This document shows, in pieces, positions 51,283 through 63,600 of a DNA stretch of 64,000 nt. The translations under genes and the position numbers were made by a program. Source of the stretch: CALKJU01 sp035326425 (lineage in GTDB: Bacteria > Pseudomonadota > Alphaproteobacteria > Geminicoccales > Geminicoccaceae); assembly GCA_035326425.1 (NCBI GenBank), contig DAOLFG010000010.1:44395-108394 (forward strand), given 5' to 3'. Within the stretch, counting starts at the first letter, position 1. Every line of letters begins with the position of its first letter. Under the pieces are notes generated by a model. That model was not told where the DNA came from. It worked only from the letters and a program-made list of their open reading frames with translations, and searched no databases.

Positions 51283-52857
51283 ATGGCAACGATCACGGGC
51301 GGCGCGGGCAACGATTCCCGTTCCGGGACAACGGGCAACGACGTGCTGCTGCTGGTTGGCGGCAACGATCGCGGCTTCGGCCTCGCAGGCAGTGACCGCC
51401 TCTATGGCGGGCTCGGCAACGACACCCTGGATGGCGGCAACGGCGACGATTCCCTCTGGGGCGGCAACGGCAACGACATCCTGACCGGCGGCATCGGCAT
51501 CGACCGCCTCTATGGCGAGAACGGCAACGATCGGCTCTATGCCGGCGACGGCAACGACGTGCTGCAGGGCGGGAGCGGCAACGACACGCTGTGGGGTGGC
51601 AACGGCAGTGACCGGCAGTCCGGCGGCGACGGCGATGATCGCCTGTTCGGCGACGCCGGCAACGACACCCTGGACGGAGGCCGCGGCAACGACCTGCTGA
51701 TGGGAGGCACCGGCAACGACCGCCACATCGCCGGCGCGGGCGACGACCGTCTCTACGGCGAGGCCGGCACCGACACGCTGGGAGCCGGCGACGGCAACGA
51801 CTTCACGGACGGCGGCGCGGGCAACGACGTCCTGTGGGGCGGCCATGGCAACGATCGCAGCTATGGCGGCGACGGCAACGATTCCGCCTCCGGCGATGGT
51901 GGCGACGATCAGCTGTATGGCGGCAATGGCGACGACCGGCTGGTCGCGGGCTCCGGCAACGACATGCTCTGGGGCGGCGCCGGCGCCGACACGCTGACGT
52001 CGGGAAACGGCAACGACCGCCTCTATGGCGAGGACGGCGACGATCTGGTCCTGGTGGGCTGGGGCGATACCGTCATCGTCTACGGCGGCAACGGCGACGA
52101 TCGTATCGCCGGCGGCGCGTCCGTGGCGAGGCTCTTCGGTGACGCCGGCGACGACATCATCTCGAGCAGCTTCGCGGAGGGGCTGTATGGCGGCAGCGGC
52201 AACGATACCCTGACCGGCGGGAACTACATGTTCTACGGTCCGGCCATCTTCGGCGGTACTGGCGACGACATCATCCGCGAGGCCACCGGTGCCGGTCACG
52301 GCGGCGAGGGGAACGACACGCTGATCGGCGGCGATCCCGAGTATCACGGCTACGAATCCGCCAATCTCCATGGCGACGCGGACGACGATCTCATCCTCGG
52401 CGGCGGCGACGGCCGAGCCGGCGACGATCTCGGCGGCTATGCCGATCGAGCCTATGGCGGCGCCGGCAACGACCGGCTGATGGGCGGCGAGCTCTGGGGC
52501 GGCGAAGGTGTCGATCGCTTCTATTTCCGGGGCAACAAGGACGGCACCTACGGCAGGGCCGGGTACGAGACACACGGTTTCGTCAAGGACTTCGAGGCCG
52601 GGGAGAGCATTCTCCTCGATCGAGCCCAGGTACCTTCCGGCCAGTACGACATCTATGGCTATGCCATCCTGCGCAATGTGACGGTGGACGAGATCACGCT
52701 CGGCCGAGCCGGCGACGATCTCGTCCTCACGGGCCCGGTCATGCGGGATCCCCATGGCTATGCCGTCCACTCGACCATGACGATCGAGGGATTCTTCGCC
52801 AGGGACCTGACCTCGATCACCATCGGCGGAGCCAGCTTCGCCACCATCGGGCTCTAG
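51283..52857 (+). CDS. RTX repeat protein 3
   Basis: A 524-residue paralogue with a longer array (about residues 34-256). Here GDD replaces GND more often (GDDRLYGEAG, GDGDDRLFGD). It starts MATITGGAGNDSRSG, like the others, and shares the C-terminal 110 residues (FYFRGNKDG to FATIGL) and the preceding block with HGYES.NLHGDADDDLILGGG. No signal peptide or catalytic domain. The ATG has GAGG 4 bases upstream, next to a strong hairpin. It converges on the sulfotransferase, with only 5 bases between stops. Function unknown, most likely a secreted Ca2+-binding beta-roll. Confidence 0.88.
   Translation: MATITGGAGNDSRSGTTGNDVLLLVGGNDRGFGLAGSDRLYGGLGNDTLDGGNGDDSLWGGNGNDILTGGIGIDRLYGENGNDRLYAGDGNDVLQGGSGNDTLWGGNGSDRQSGGDGDDRLFGDAGNDTLDGGRGNDLLMGGTGNDRHIAGAGDDRLYGEAGTDTLGAGDGNDFTDGGAGNDVLWGGHGNDRSYGGDGNDSASGDGGDDQLYGGNGDDRLVAGSGNDMLWGGAGADTLTSGNGNDRLYGEDGDDLVLVGWGDTVIVYGGNGDDRIAGGASVARLFGDAGDDIISSSFAEGLYGGSGNDTLTGGNYMFYGPAIFGGTGDDIIREATGAGHGGEGNDTLIGGDPEYHGYESANLHGDADDDLILGGGDGRAGDDLGGYADRAYGGAGNDRLMGGELWGGEGVDRFYFRGNKDGTYGRAGYETHGFVKDFEAGESILLDRAQVPSGQYDIYGYAILRNVTVDEITLGRAGDDLVLTGPVMRDPHGYAVHSTMTIEGFFARDLTSITIGGASFATIGL
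51382..52050 (+). repeat. 27-bp RTX repeat array in RTX3
   Basis: About 24 tandem 9-codon units of the GGxG(N/D)D type, the longest of the three arrays. The extra units relative to RTX1 and RTX2 explain its greater length. Confidence 0.78.
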
Positions 52858-52862
52858 CGGAG

Positions 52863-53717
52863 CTAGCTCGCCTCCCGCCGCTGCCGGTCCGCCTCCTCGG
52901 CGCGGCGGGTGGTGATGCGGTAGGCCTCGGTGCCGCGCTTGTCCTGCCAGAACGACAGGGCGCTGTAGCGGTCGAACAGGTCGGGCGGCAGCACGGTCTG
53001 CCGCTCGACCCATTCGACCCGGCGCTTGACGCTGTGCAGCCCCGGCGCACCGAGTTGGGCGTCGAACTCGGGCTCGTCGTACTCGACGCTATCGAAGTCA
53101 TGGGCGAACCAGGGCTCGCCCAGGAACTCGTAGACCAGCCGCATCGTCCGCTCGGGATGGCGCGCCAGCAGGTCGTACTCGACCAGCAGCAGGGCGCGCG
53201 AATGCTCGCCGTAATAGGCCTCCTTCAGCGCCGACCAGGCGAAGCCGACCACGCGGTCGCGATGCGCCAGCGCCTCGACGCGGCTGTAGACCGTCTGGCG
53301 CTCCTCCGGGCTGTTGAACAACCTGGACGGCGACAGCGCGTTGCGCCGCACCAGCCGCTCGAAGCTGTCCAGCACCCAGGCGACGCTGCGCACGCAGCAG
53401 ATCACCTTGGCCTCGGGATAGAGCGTGCGGATCAGCGGCAGCCGGGCGCACCAGGCCCGGCTGGTGTCGAACACCACCTGCCGCTCGCCCTCGCCGGCAT
53501 AGTAGGCGTCGACCACCGCCTTCAGGATGGCGATCTTGCGCGGCTCGTCGAGGAACACCGCCGACTCGTTCTGCGGCCCCATCGCATTGAGCAGCACCGT
53601 CACCAGCCCCGCCACCGGCCCGGTCATCGCGGCGTGGAAGGCCGGGTTCTGCCGCAGGATGCCGGCGAGCAGCGTCGAGCCGGAGCGCGGCAGGCCGGAG
53701 ATGAAATGGAGCTTCAC
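52863..53717 (-). CDS. Sulfotransferase family protein
   Basis: A 284-residue protein with the PAPS-binding 5' loop FISGLPRSGSTLLAGIL at residues 5-21 and a 3'-phosphate-type segment VICCVRSVAWVLDSFERLVRRN. It matches the bacterial sulfotransferase/PAPS-binding fold, which moves sulfate from PAPS to sugars, lipids or Tyr. Start is GTG at 53717, since the motif must lie near the N-terminus; the frame is open to 53891 but that part is not family-like. It converges on RTX3 and is divergent from the cox operon. Confidence 0.85.
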   Translation of the reverse strand: MKLHFISGLPRSGSTLLAGILRQNPAFHAAMTGPVAGLVTVLLNAMGPQNESAVFLDEPRKIAILKAVVDAYYAGEGERQVVFDTSRAWCARLPLIRTLYPEAKVICCVRSVAWVLDSFERLVRRNALSPSRLFNSPEERQTVYSRVEALAHRDRVVGFAWSALKEAYYGEHSRALLLVEYDLLARHPERTMRLVYEFLGEPWFAHDFDSVEYDEPEFDAQLGAPGLHSVKRRVEWVERQTVLPPDLFDRYSALSFWQDKRGTEAYRITTRRAEEADRQRREAS

Positions 53718-53871
53718 GGCAAGGGCCCTCGGCGATCGGGATCCGCCGCATCCTGATAGCCGATCGGCCCGGACCGGCCTATCGCGGGTTTCGGAGAGCA
53801 GCGGTCTTGAACTGGCCGGCGTTAAGGGGCAGCCTTCCGAACCAGAATAAAGAAAATGGAGGCTGGACAGC

Positions 53872-54735
53872 ATGATCCCGGGTCCGTTCACCTATCACCG
53901 GCCGGCGAGCGTGGCCGATGCGGTGAGGCTGCTGGCCGACCTGGGCGACGAGGCCCGGCCGCTGGCCGGCGGCCACAGCCTGATCCCGATGATGAAGCTG
54001 CGCCTGGCGACTCCGGGACACCTCGTCGACCTGCACGGCGTGAAGAGTCTCGGGGGCATCGCCCGCGACGGCGGCCGGATCGTCATCGGCGCCATGACCA
54101 CGCAGCACGAGCTGCTGGCCTCCGAGGTGATCGGCACGGCGCTGCCGATCCTGCACGAGGCGGCGCGCCAGATCGCCGATCCGCAGGTGCGCTACCTCGG
54201 CACCGTCGGCGGCAACGTCGCCAACGGCGATCCCGGCAACGACATGCCGGCGCTGATGATGGCGCTGGGCGCCGACTACCGGCTGGAAGGCCCCAGCGGA
54301 GCGCGCACGGTGGCCGCCAGGGACTATTATCGCGGCACCTACGACACGGCACTGGAGCCCAGCGAGATCCTGACGGCGATCTCGATTCCTGTGCCACCCG
54401 CCGGCCACGGCCATGCCTACGAGAAGCTGAAGCGCAAGGTCGGCGACTATGCGACCGCCGCTGCCGCCGTCGTGCTGACCCTGTCGGGCGGCAAGGTGGC
54501 GACTTGCGCCATCGGCCTCACCAACCTCGCCGACACGCCGCTGCTGGCCGAAGCCGCAGCCCAGGCCGTGATCGGCGCCAGCCTGGACGAGGCGTCGGTG
54601 AGGAAGGCGGTGGAGGCGGCGCGGGCGATCATGTCGCCGGCCGGCGATGGCCGGGGCCCGGTCGAGTACCGCACGCATGTCGGAGGGATCATGGTCGAGC
54701 GCGCGCTGAAGCGTGCCGCCGCCCGTGTCGCCTGA
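53872..54735 (+). CDS. coxM: Carbon monoxide dehydrogenase medium (FAD) subunit
   Basis: A 287-residue flavoprotein of the CO dehydrogenase family. The FAD-binding motifs AGGHS (32-36) and TVGGN (111-115) fall at the same positions as in Oligotropha CoxM. It passes electrons from the iron-sulfur subunit to the quinone pool. GGAGG lies just before the ATG. It is first of a tight coxM-S-L-D-E operon. Confidence 0.95.
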   Translation: MIPGPFTYHRPASVADAVRLLADLGDEARPLAGGHSLIPMMKLRLATPGHLVDLHGVKSLGGIARDGGRIVIGAMTTQHELLASEVIGTALPILHEAARQIADPQVRYLGTVGGNVANGDPGNDMPALMMALGADYRLEGPSGARTVAARDYYRGTYDTALEPSEILTAISIPVPPAGHGHAYEKLKRKVGDYATAAAAVVLTLSGGKVATCAIGLTNLADTPLLAEAAAQAVIGASLDEASVRKAVEAARAIMSPAGDGRGPVEYRTHVGGIMVERALKRAAARVA

Positions 54736-54745
54736 GGGAGCAGCG

Positions 54746-55242
54746 ATGGCCAAGACCCATGTGACGATGAAGGTCAACGGCACCGAGGTCGAGGGCCTCG
54801 TCGAGCCGCGCACCCTGCTGGTCCACTTCATCCGCGAGCACCTGCAGCTCACCGGCACGCATATCGGCTGCGAGACCACGCACTGCGGCGCCTGCACCGT
54901 CGATCTCGACGGCATGTCGATCAAGAGCTGCACCGTCTTCGCCGTCCAGGCCGAGGGTGCCGAGATCACCACGATCGAGGGCATGGCCAACCCGGACGGC
55001 ACGCTGTCGGCGCTGCAGGAGGGCTTCCGCATGATGCACGGGCTGCAGTGCGGCTTCTGCACCCCCGGCATGATCGTGCGCGCCCACCGGCTGCTGCAGG
55101 AGAACCCCGACCCCAGCGAGGACGAGATCCGCCAGGGCATTTCCGGCAATCTCTGTCGCTGCACCGGCTACCAGAACATCGTCAGGGCCATCCAGTACGC
55201 CGCGGCCAGGATCAACGGCGTCGAGCTGCAGGAGGCCGCCGA

Positions 55243-55246
<4 letters not shown>
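54746..55246 (+). CDS. coxS: Carbon monoxide dehydrogenase small (2Fe-2S) subunit
   Basis: A 166-residue protein with two 2Fe-2S clusters: Cys42, 47, 50 and 62 in the plant-type N-terminal domain, and Cys102, 105, 137 and 139 in the helical C-terminal domain. Spacing equals that of known CoxS. It relays electrons from the Mo site of CoxL to the FAD of CoxM. The stop overlaps the coxL start by 4 bases. Confidence 0.96.
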
Positions 55247-57663
<2,417 letters not shown>

Positions 57664-57674
57664 CCGGAGAGTCG

Positions 57675-58556
57675 ATGGCGGCCCTTTCCCGGGACGAGAT
57701 CGCGGCGCGCCTGGCTGCCGCCGGCTACATCGCCGACGGCGAGCTGGCGACGGCGCTGTCGATCATGCAGCTGCTGCGCCGGCCGCTGCTGATCGAGGGC
57801 GAGGCGGGCGTCGGCAAGACCGAAATCGCCAAGGCGTTGGCCTCGGTGCATGCCACCGAGCTGATCCGGCTGCAGTGCTACGAGGGCCTCGACCAGTCGG
57901 CCGCCCTCTACGAATGGAACTACCAGCGCCAGCTCCTGGCCATCCAGGCGCGCCAGGGCCGGTCGGAGGCCGACGAGCTGGAGGCGCATGTCTTCTCGCA
58001 AGCCTACCTGCTGGAGCGGCCGCTGCTCGCCGCCATCCGCCGGCCCGAGCCGCCGGTGCTGCTGATCGACGAGGTCGACCGCGCCGACGAGGAGTTCGAG
58101 GCCTTCCTGCTGGAGCTGCTCGCCGACTTCCAGGTCACCATCCCCGAGCTGGGGACCATCGCCGCCACGACGATCCCGCATGTGGTGCTGACCTCGAACG
58201 GCACCCGCGAGCTGTCCGACGCGCTGCGCCGCCGCTGCCTCTACCACTATCTCGACTATCCCGACGTCGACCGCGAGGCACGCATCGTCATGGCACGCAT
58301 CCCCGATGCCAGCGCCTCGCTGTCGCTGCAGGTGGCACGCATGGTCGAGGGCATCCGCAAGGAGGAGCTGCGCAAGGCGCCGGGCGTGGCCGAGACGCTC
58401 GATTGGGCTGCGGCACTGGTGGGCCTCGACGTCCGCGACCTGCACGACGATCCGGCGATGGTCCACGACACCCTGATGTGCCTGCTCAAGACCCACGAGG
58501 ACAAGGCACGGATGACCCGTGCCGTCACCGAGCGGGTCCTCGGCAAGGTCGCATGA
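57675..58556 (+). CDS. coxD: CoxD-type AAA+ (MoxR) ATPase
   Basis: A 293-residue MoxR-family ATPase with Walker A GEAGVGKT (42-49), Walker B LLIDEVD (129-135), and sensor TSNGTRELSDALRRRC. In Oligotropha CoxD is needed to insert sulfur and copper into the CoxL active site. It starts 11 bases after coxL and overlaps coxE by 4 bases. Confidence 0.94.
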   Translation: MAALSRDEIAARLAAAGYIADGELATALSIMQLLRRPLLIEGEAGVGKTEIAKALASVHATELIRLQCYEGLDQSAALYEWNYQRQLLAIQARQGRSEADELEAHVFSQAYLLERPLLAAIRRPEPPVLLIDEVDRADEEFEAFLLELLADFQVTIPELGTIAATTIPHVVLTSNGTRELSDALRRRCLYHYLDYPDVDREARIVMARIPDASASLSLQVARMVEGIRKEELRKAPGVAETLDWAAALVGLDVRDLHDDPAMVHDTLMCLLKTHEDKARMTRAVTERVLGKVA

Positions 58557-59713
58557 CGGCCGATCCGGTCGCGGCGAGGCTTGCCGGCTTCCTGCGGACG
58601 CTGCGCGACAACGGCTTCGCCGCCGGCCTGCGCGAGGGCCAGGACGCGGCGGTCCTGATCGCCCAGGGCTACGCCGCGACGCCCGCGCTGCTGCGCTCGG
58701 CCCTGAAGCACCTGCTGTCGTCGCGCAAGGCCGACTGGCAGCGGTTCGACGGCATCTTCGATGCCTACTGGCTGGGCAGGCGGGTGCGCTCCCGCGTCAA
58801 CGTCGCCGGATCGCCGGCCAATGCCGACAGCCCGTCGGTGAAGGGCCTCGCCGACAAGGCCGCGGAGCAGGCAGCCGGCGGGCCGATCGGCCAGGTGCCG
58901 TCCGGCGACGGCGCCGAGGCGGGTCGGGGGGAAGGCCGCGCCGAGGGCGCCTCGCGGGTCGAGAGCCTCGCCGAGACCGATTTCCGCAAGCTCTCCGATC
59001 CGGCCGACATCGCCGAGGCCCACGCCGTCGCCGCCCGCCTGGCGCTGGCCATGCGCACGCGGCTGACGCGCCGCGACCGGGCGCGCCACCGCGGCTGGCG
59101 CCTCGATCTCCGCCGCACCATCCACCGCAACGTCTGCCACGGCGGTGCCCCTATCAGCCTCGTCCACCGCCGGCGCAAGCTCGAGCCGTTGCGGCTGGTG
59201 GTGCTGCTCGACGCCTCGGGCTCGATGAGCCTCTATACCGGCGTCTTCCTGCGCTTCGTCCACGGCGTGCTCGACGCTTTCCGCGAGGCCGAGGCCTTCC
59301 TGTTCCACACCCGCCTCGCCCATGTCTCGGACGCCATGAAGGAGCGCGACCCGGCCCGCGCCCTCGACCGGCTGTCGGTGATGGCGCAAGGCGCCGGCGG
59401 CGGCACGCGCATCGGCGAATGCCTGCGGACCTTCAACCGCTGGCATGCCTCGCGAGTGATCCATTCGCGCACCTGCGTGATGATCGTCTCCGACGGCTAC
59501 GAGACCGGCGACGCCGCCCTGCTGGCGCGCGAGATGGCCGCCCTCGGCCGCCGCTGCCGCCGCATCGTCTGGCTCAACCCGATGATGGGCTGGGAAGGCT
59601 GGGCGCCCGAGGCCAGGGGCATCGAGGCGGCCCTTCCCCATGTCGACCTGATGGCGCCGGCCCACAGCCTGGCCAGCCTCGCCGCCCTCGAGCCCTATCT
59701 CGCGCGCCTTTGA
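58553..59713 (+). CDS. coxE: CoxE-type von Willebrand factor A domain protein
   Basis: A 386-residue VWA protein. The C-terminal half has the MIDAS motif DASGS (220-224), a Thr in GGGTRIGE and a late Asp in IVSDGYE. A low-complexity Gly/Ala/Glu linker covers residues 85-140. CoxE pairs with the AAA ATPase CoxD in CO dehydrogenase maturation. The known next genes coxF and coxG do not follow. Confidence 0.93.
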   Translation: MTADPVAARLAGFLRTLRDNGFAAGLREGQDAAVLIAQGYAATPALLRSALKHLLSSRKADWQRFDGIFDAYWLGRRVRSRVNVAGSPANADSPSVKGLADKAAEQAAGGPIGQVPSGDGAEAGRGEGRAEGASRVESLAETDFRKLSDPADIAEAHAVAARLALAMRTRLTRRDRARHRGWRLDLRRTIHRNVCHGGAPISLVHRRRKLEPLRLVVLLDASGSMSLYTGVFLRFVHGVLDAFREAEAFLFHTRLAHVSDAMKERDPARALDRLSVMAQGAGGGTRIGECLRTFNRWHASRVIHSRTCVMIVSDGYETGDAALLAREMAALGRRCRRIVWLNPMMGWEGWAPEARGIEAALPHVDLMAPAHSLASLAALEPYLARL

Positions 59714-59787
59714 AGATCCGCGGAGCTTGCCGCGGAGCCCCGGCGCCGCAGATGAGCAGGATCGTCGGACCATGCAGGAGAAGGGCC

Positions 59788-60501
59788 ATGGGCTATGTCG
59801 AGGGCTTCGTCGCCGCGGTGCCCGCCGCCAACAAGGAAGCCTATCGCCGCCACGCCGCCGAGGCGGCGCCGCTGTTCCGGAGCTTCGGCGCCACGCGCAT
59901 GGTCGAGGCCTGGGGCGACGATATCCCCGACGGCGAGCTCACCGACTTCAAGCGCGCCGTGAAGGCCCGGCCGGACGAGGTCGTGGTGTTCTCCTGGCTC
60001 GAATTTCCCTCGAAGGAAGTTCGCGACGCCGCCAACGCCAGGATCATGAGCGATCCGCGCATGAAGGAGATGGCCGCGACCATGCCGTTCGACGGCAAGC
60101 GGATGATCTTCGGCGGCTTCGCGGTGATCCTCGACGAGAAGACCGGCGGCCGGACCGGCTATGTCGACGGTGCTCTGATGGCCGTGCCGGTCGCGAGCAA
60201 GGACCGGTTCCTGGAGTTCGCGGCCGAGCAGGCGGCGATCTTCCTGGACCACGGCGCCGTCCGCCTCGTCGACACCTGGGGCGACGATGTCCCCGACGGC
60301 GAGCTCACCGACCACAAGCGCGCGGTGCAGGCGAAGGAGGACGAGACGGTCGTCTACACCTGGATCGAGTGGCCGTCGAAGGCGGCGCGCGACGAAGGTT
60401 GGGGCAAGATCATGGCCGACCCGCGCCAGCGTCCCGGTACCATGCCATTCGATGGCAAGCGGATGATCCATGGGGGCTTCGTGCCGATACTGACGATGTA
60501 G
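59788..60501 (+). CDS. Tandem DUF1428 protein
   Basis: A 237-residue cytoplasmic protein made of two copies of DUF1428, each about 118 residues. Both copies repeat the lines YVDG/YVEG...VP, (V/T)WGDD(I/V)PDGELTD.KRAV, PSK..RD, and TMPFDGKRMI.GGF. DUF1428 proteins are normally single-copy and form dimeric ferredoxin-like folds of unknown function, so this may be a dimer in one chain. Start ATG is 74 bases after coxE; it could be the last gene of the cox transcript. Confidence 0.85.
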   Translation: MGYVEGFVAAVPAANKEAYRRHAAEAAPLFRSFGATRMVEAWGDDIPDGELTDFKRAVKARPDEVVVFSWLEFPSKEVRDAANARIMSDPRMKEMAATMPFDGKRMIFGGFAVILDEKTGGRTGYVDGALMAVPVASKDRFLEFAAEQAAIFLDHGAVRLVDTWGDDVPDGELTDHKRAVQAKEDETVVYTWIEWPSKAARDEGWGKIMADPRQRPGTMPFDGKRMIHGGFVPILTM

Positions 60502-60617
60502 CCCGCTTCCCGGCCGTCTAGGCGCCGCCGGGCGCGGCATCGTTGTTGCACGACCAGGGCCGATGGACGGCCCTGCCGGTCCATCCGCTCGCCCGAATCC
60601 ATGCGGAAGACCCGACG

Positions 60618-63600
60618 ATGCGCCCGATCAAACGCCTGATGGCGGCCAACCGCTCCGAGATCGCCATCCGCGTGTTCCGCGCCGCCACGGAGCTGGGCAT
60701 CCAGACGGTGGCGATCTATGCCGAGGAGGACAAGCTCTCCCTGCACCGATTCAAGGCGGACGAAGCCTATCGGGTCGGCAAGGGCAAGGGGCCGCTCGAG
60801 GCATACCTGTCGATACCCGAGGTCATCAAGGTCGCGGTCGAGCACAAGGTCGACGCCATCCACCCCGGCTACGGCTTTTTGTCGGAGAGCCCGGAATTCG
60901 CCGAGGCCTGTGTGGCGGCCGGCATCGTCTTCATCGGCCCCAGGCCCTCGACGATGCGCACGCTCGGCAACAAGGTGGCGGCGCGAAACCTCGCCATCTC
61001 GGTCGGCGTGCCGGTGATGCCGGCGACCGATCCGCTGCCCGACGATCCGGCCGAGATCAGGCGGCTGGCCGCCGGGATCGGCTATCCGGTGATGCTGAAG
61101 GCCTCCTGGGGCGGCGGCGGGCGCGGCATGCGCCCCATCGAGTCCGAGGTCGGCCTGCTCGATGCCGTGATGTCCGCCAGGCGCGAGGCCAAGTCGGCCT
61201 TCGGCAAGGACGAGGTCTATCTGGAGAAGCTGGTCCGCCGCGCCCGCCACGTCGAGGTGCAGCTGCTCGGCGACTCCCACGGCAATCTCGTCCACCTGTT
61301 CGAGCGCGACTGCTCGATCCAGCGCCGCCACCAGAAGGTCATCGAGCGGGCGCCAGCACCCTATCTCGACGAGGCGACGCGCCGGGCCTTGTGCGAATCG
61401 GCGCTGAGGATCGGCCGCGCCACCGACTATGTCGGCGCCGGCACGGTCGAGTTCCTGATGGATGCCGACACCGGCGCCTTCTACTTCATCGAGGTCAACC
61501 CGCGCATCCAGGTCGAGCACACCGTCACCGAGGTCGTGACCGGCCTCGACATCGTCAAGGCGCAGATCCGCATCGCCGAGGGCGGGCATATCGGCAAGGT
61601 CGACGAGACCGGCATCCCGGAGCAGGCCGCCATCGGCCTCGACGGCCACGCCCTGCAGTGCCGGCTGACCACCGAGAACCCCGACAACAGCTTCATCCCC
61701 GACTATGGCCGCATCACCGCCTATCGCGGTGCGATGGGTTTCGGGATCCGTGTCGACGGGGGCACGGCCTATTCCGGGGCCGTGGTGACGCGCTTCTACG
61801 ACCCGATGCTGGAGAAGGTGACGGCCTGGGCGCCGTCGCCGGGCGAGGCCATCGCCCGCATGGACCGGGCGCTGCGGGAATACCGGATCCGCGGTGTCGC
61901 CACCAACTTGGCGTTCCTCGAGAACGTGCTGGCGCACCCGAAATTCCGCACCAACGACTACACCACCCGCTTCATCGACGACACGCCGGAGCTGTTCCGC
62001 TTCGGCAAGCGCCGCGACCGCGCCACCAAGCTGCTGACCTGGATCGCCGACGTCACCGTCAACGGCCATCCCGAGGTCAAGGGCCGCGCCGTGCCGCCGG
62101 AGAATGCCCGCACGCCGGTCCCGCCGCTGTTCCCCAGGGCCCCGGCCGAGGGCACGCGACAACTCCTGGACAGATTCGGTGCCAAGGGCTTCGCCGACTG
62201 GATGTGCCGGCAGAAGCGCGTGCTGGTCACCGACACCACCATGCGCGACGGCCACCAGTCGCTGCTGGCGACGCGCTTTCGCACCCACGACATCGCCGCC
62301 GTCGCCGAATCCTACGCCACCGGCATGCCGCAGCTGCTGTCGCTCGAATGCTGGGGCGGCGCCACCTTCGACGTCGCCATGCGCTTCCTCAACGAGGATC
62401 CCTGGGAGCGCCTGTCGCTGATCCGCGATCGCGTGCCCAACATCCTCACGCAGATGCTGCTGCGCGGCGCCAACGGCGTCGGCTACACCAACTATCCCGA
62501 CAATGTCGTCCGCCACTTCGTCAAGCAGGCAGCGGCGGCCGGCATGGATCTGTTCCGCATCTTCGACTGCCTGAACTAGGTCGAGAACATGCGCGTCGCC
62601 ATCGACGCCGTGGTCGAGACCGGCAAGATCGCCGAGGGTGCGATCTGCTACACCGGCGACATCCTCGATCCCGCCCGCGCCAAGTACGACCTCGCCTATT
62701 ACGTCAAGCTGGCCAAGGAGATGGAGAAGGCCGGCTGCCACGTGCTGGGCCTCAAGGACATGGCGGGCGTGCTGAAGCCCGGTGCCGCCCGCATCCTGAT
62801 CAGGGCGCTGAAGCAGGAGGTGGGCCTGCCGATCCACTTCCACACCCACGACACCTCCGGCATAGCCGGCGCCACCGTGCTGGCGGCGGTCGAGGCCGGC
62901 GTCGATGCGGTGGACGCCGCGATGGACGCCATGTCCGGCAACACCTCGCAGCCCTGCCTCGGCTCGATCGTCGAGGGCCTGGCGCATACCGAGCGCGACA
63001 CCGGGCTCGATCCCGAGGCGGTGCGGCAGATCTCGTTCTACTGGGAGGCGGTGCGCACCCAGTACGCCGCCTTCGAGAGCGACCTCAAGGCCCCGGCCTC
63101 CGAGGTCTACCTGCACGAGATGCCGGGCGGCCAGTTCACCAACTTGAAGGAGCAGGCGCGCTCGCTCGGCCTCGAGACCCGCTGGCACGAGGTGGCGCTG
63201 GCCTACCGTGCCGCCAACGACCTGCTCGGCGACATCGTCAAGGTCACTCCCTCCTCCAAGGTGGTGGGCGACCTCGCCTTGATGATGACCAGCCAGGATC
63301 TCACGCCCGACGACATCCTCGACCCCGCCAAGGAGGTGGCCTTCCCGGCCTCGGTCGTGGACATGCTGAAGGGCGATCTCGGCCAGCCTCCCGGCGGCTG
63401 GCCGGCGCTGCTGCAGAAGCGGGTGCTGAAGGGCGAGGCGGCCTCGACCGCCCGGCCCGGCTCGCTGCTGGCCGAGGCCGACCTCGATGCCGCCCGGGCC
63501 GAGGTCGAGCGCAGGATCGGCCGCCACGTCTCCGACCAGGAGCTGGCGAGCTGGCTGATGTATCCGAAGGTCTTCACCGACTTCGTCGGCATGGTGAAGA

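Noticed and set aside
48571..52050. Regular repeats that might suggest a CRISPR array or satellite DNA
   Set aside because: The period is 27 bases in frame, the repeats encode GGxGND without spacers, and third positions vary. They are RTX protein repeats.
62577..62579. TAG as a pyrrolysine or other special amino acid codon
   Set aside because: The family has Trp at this place, TGG to TAG is one base change, and no pyl genes are in the window. Ordinary nonsense mutation or read error is simpler.
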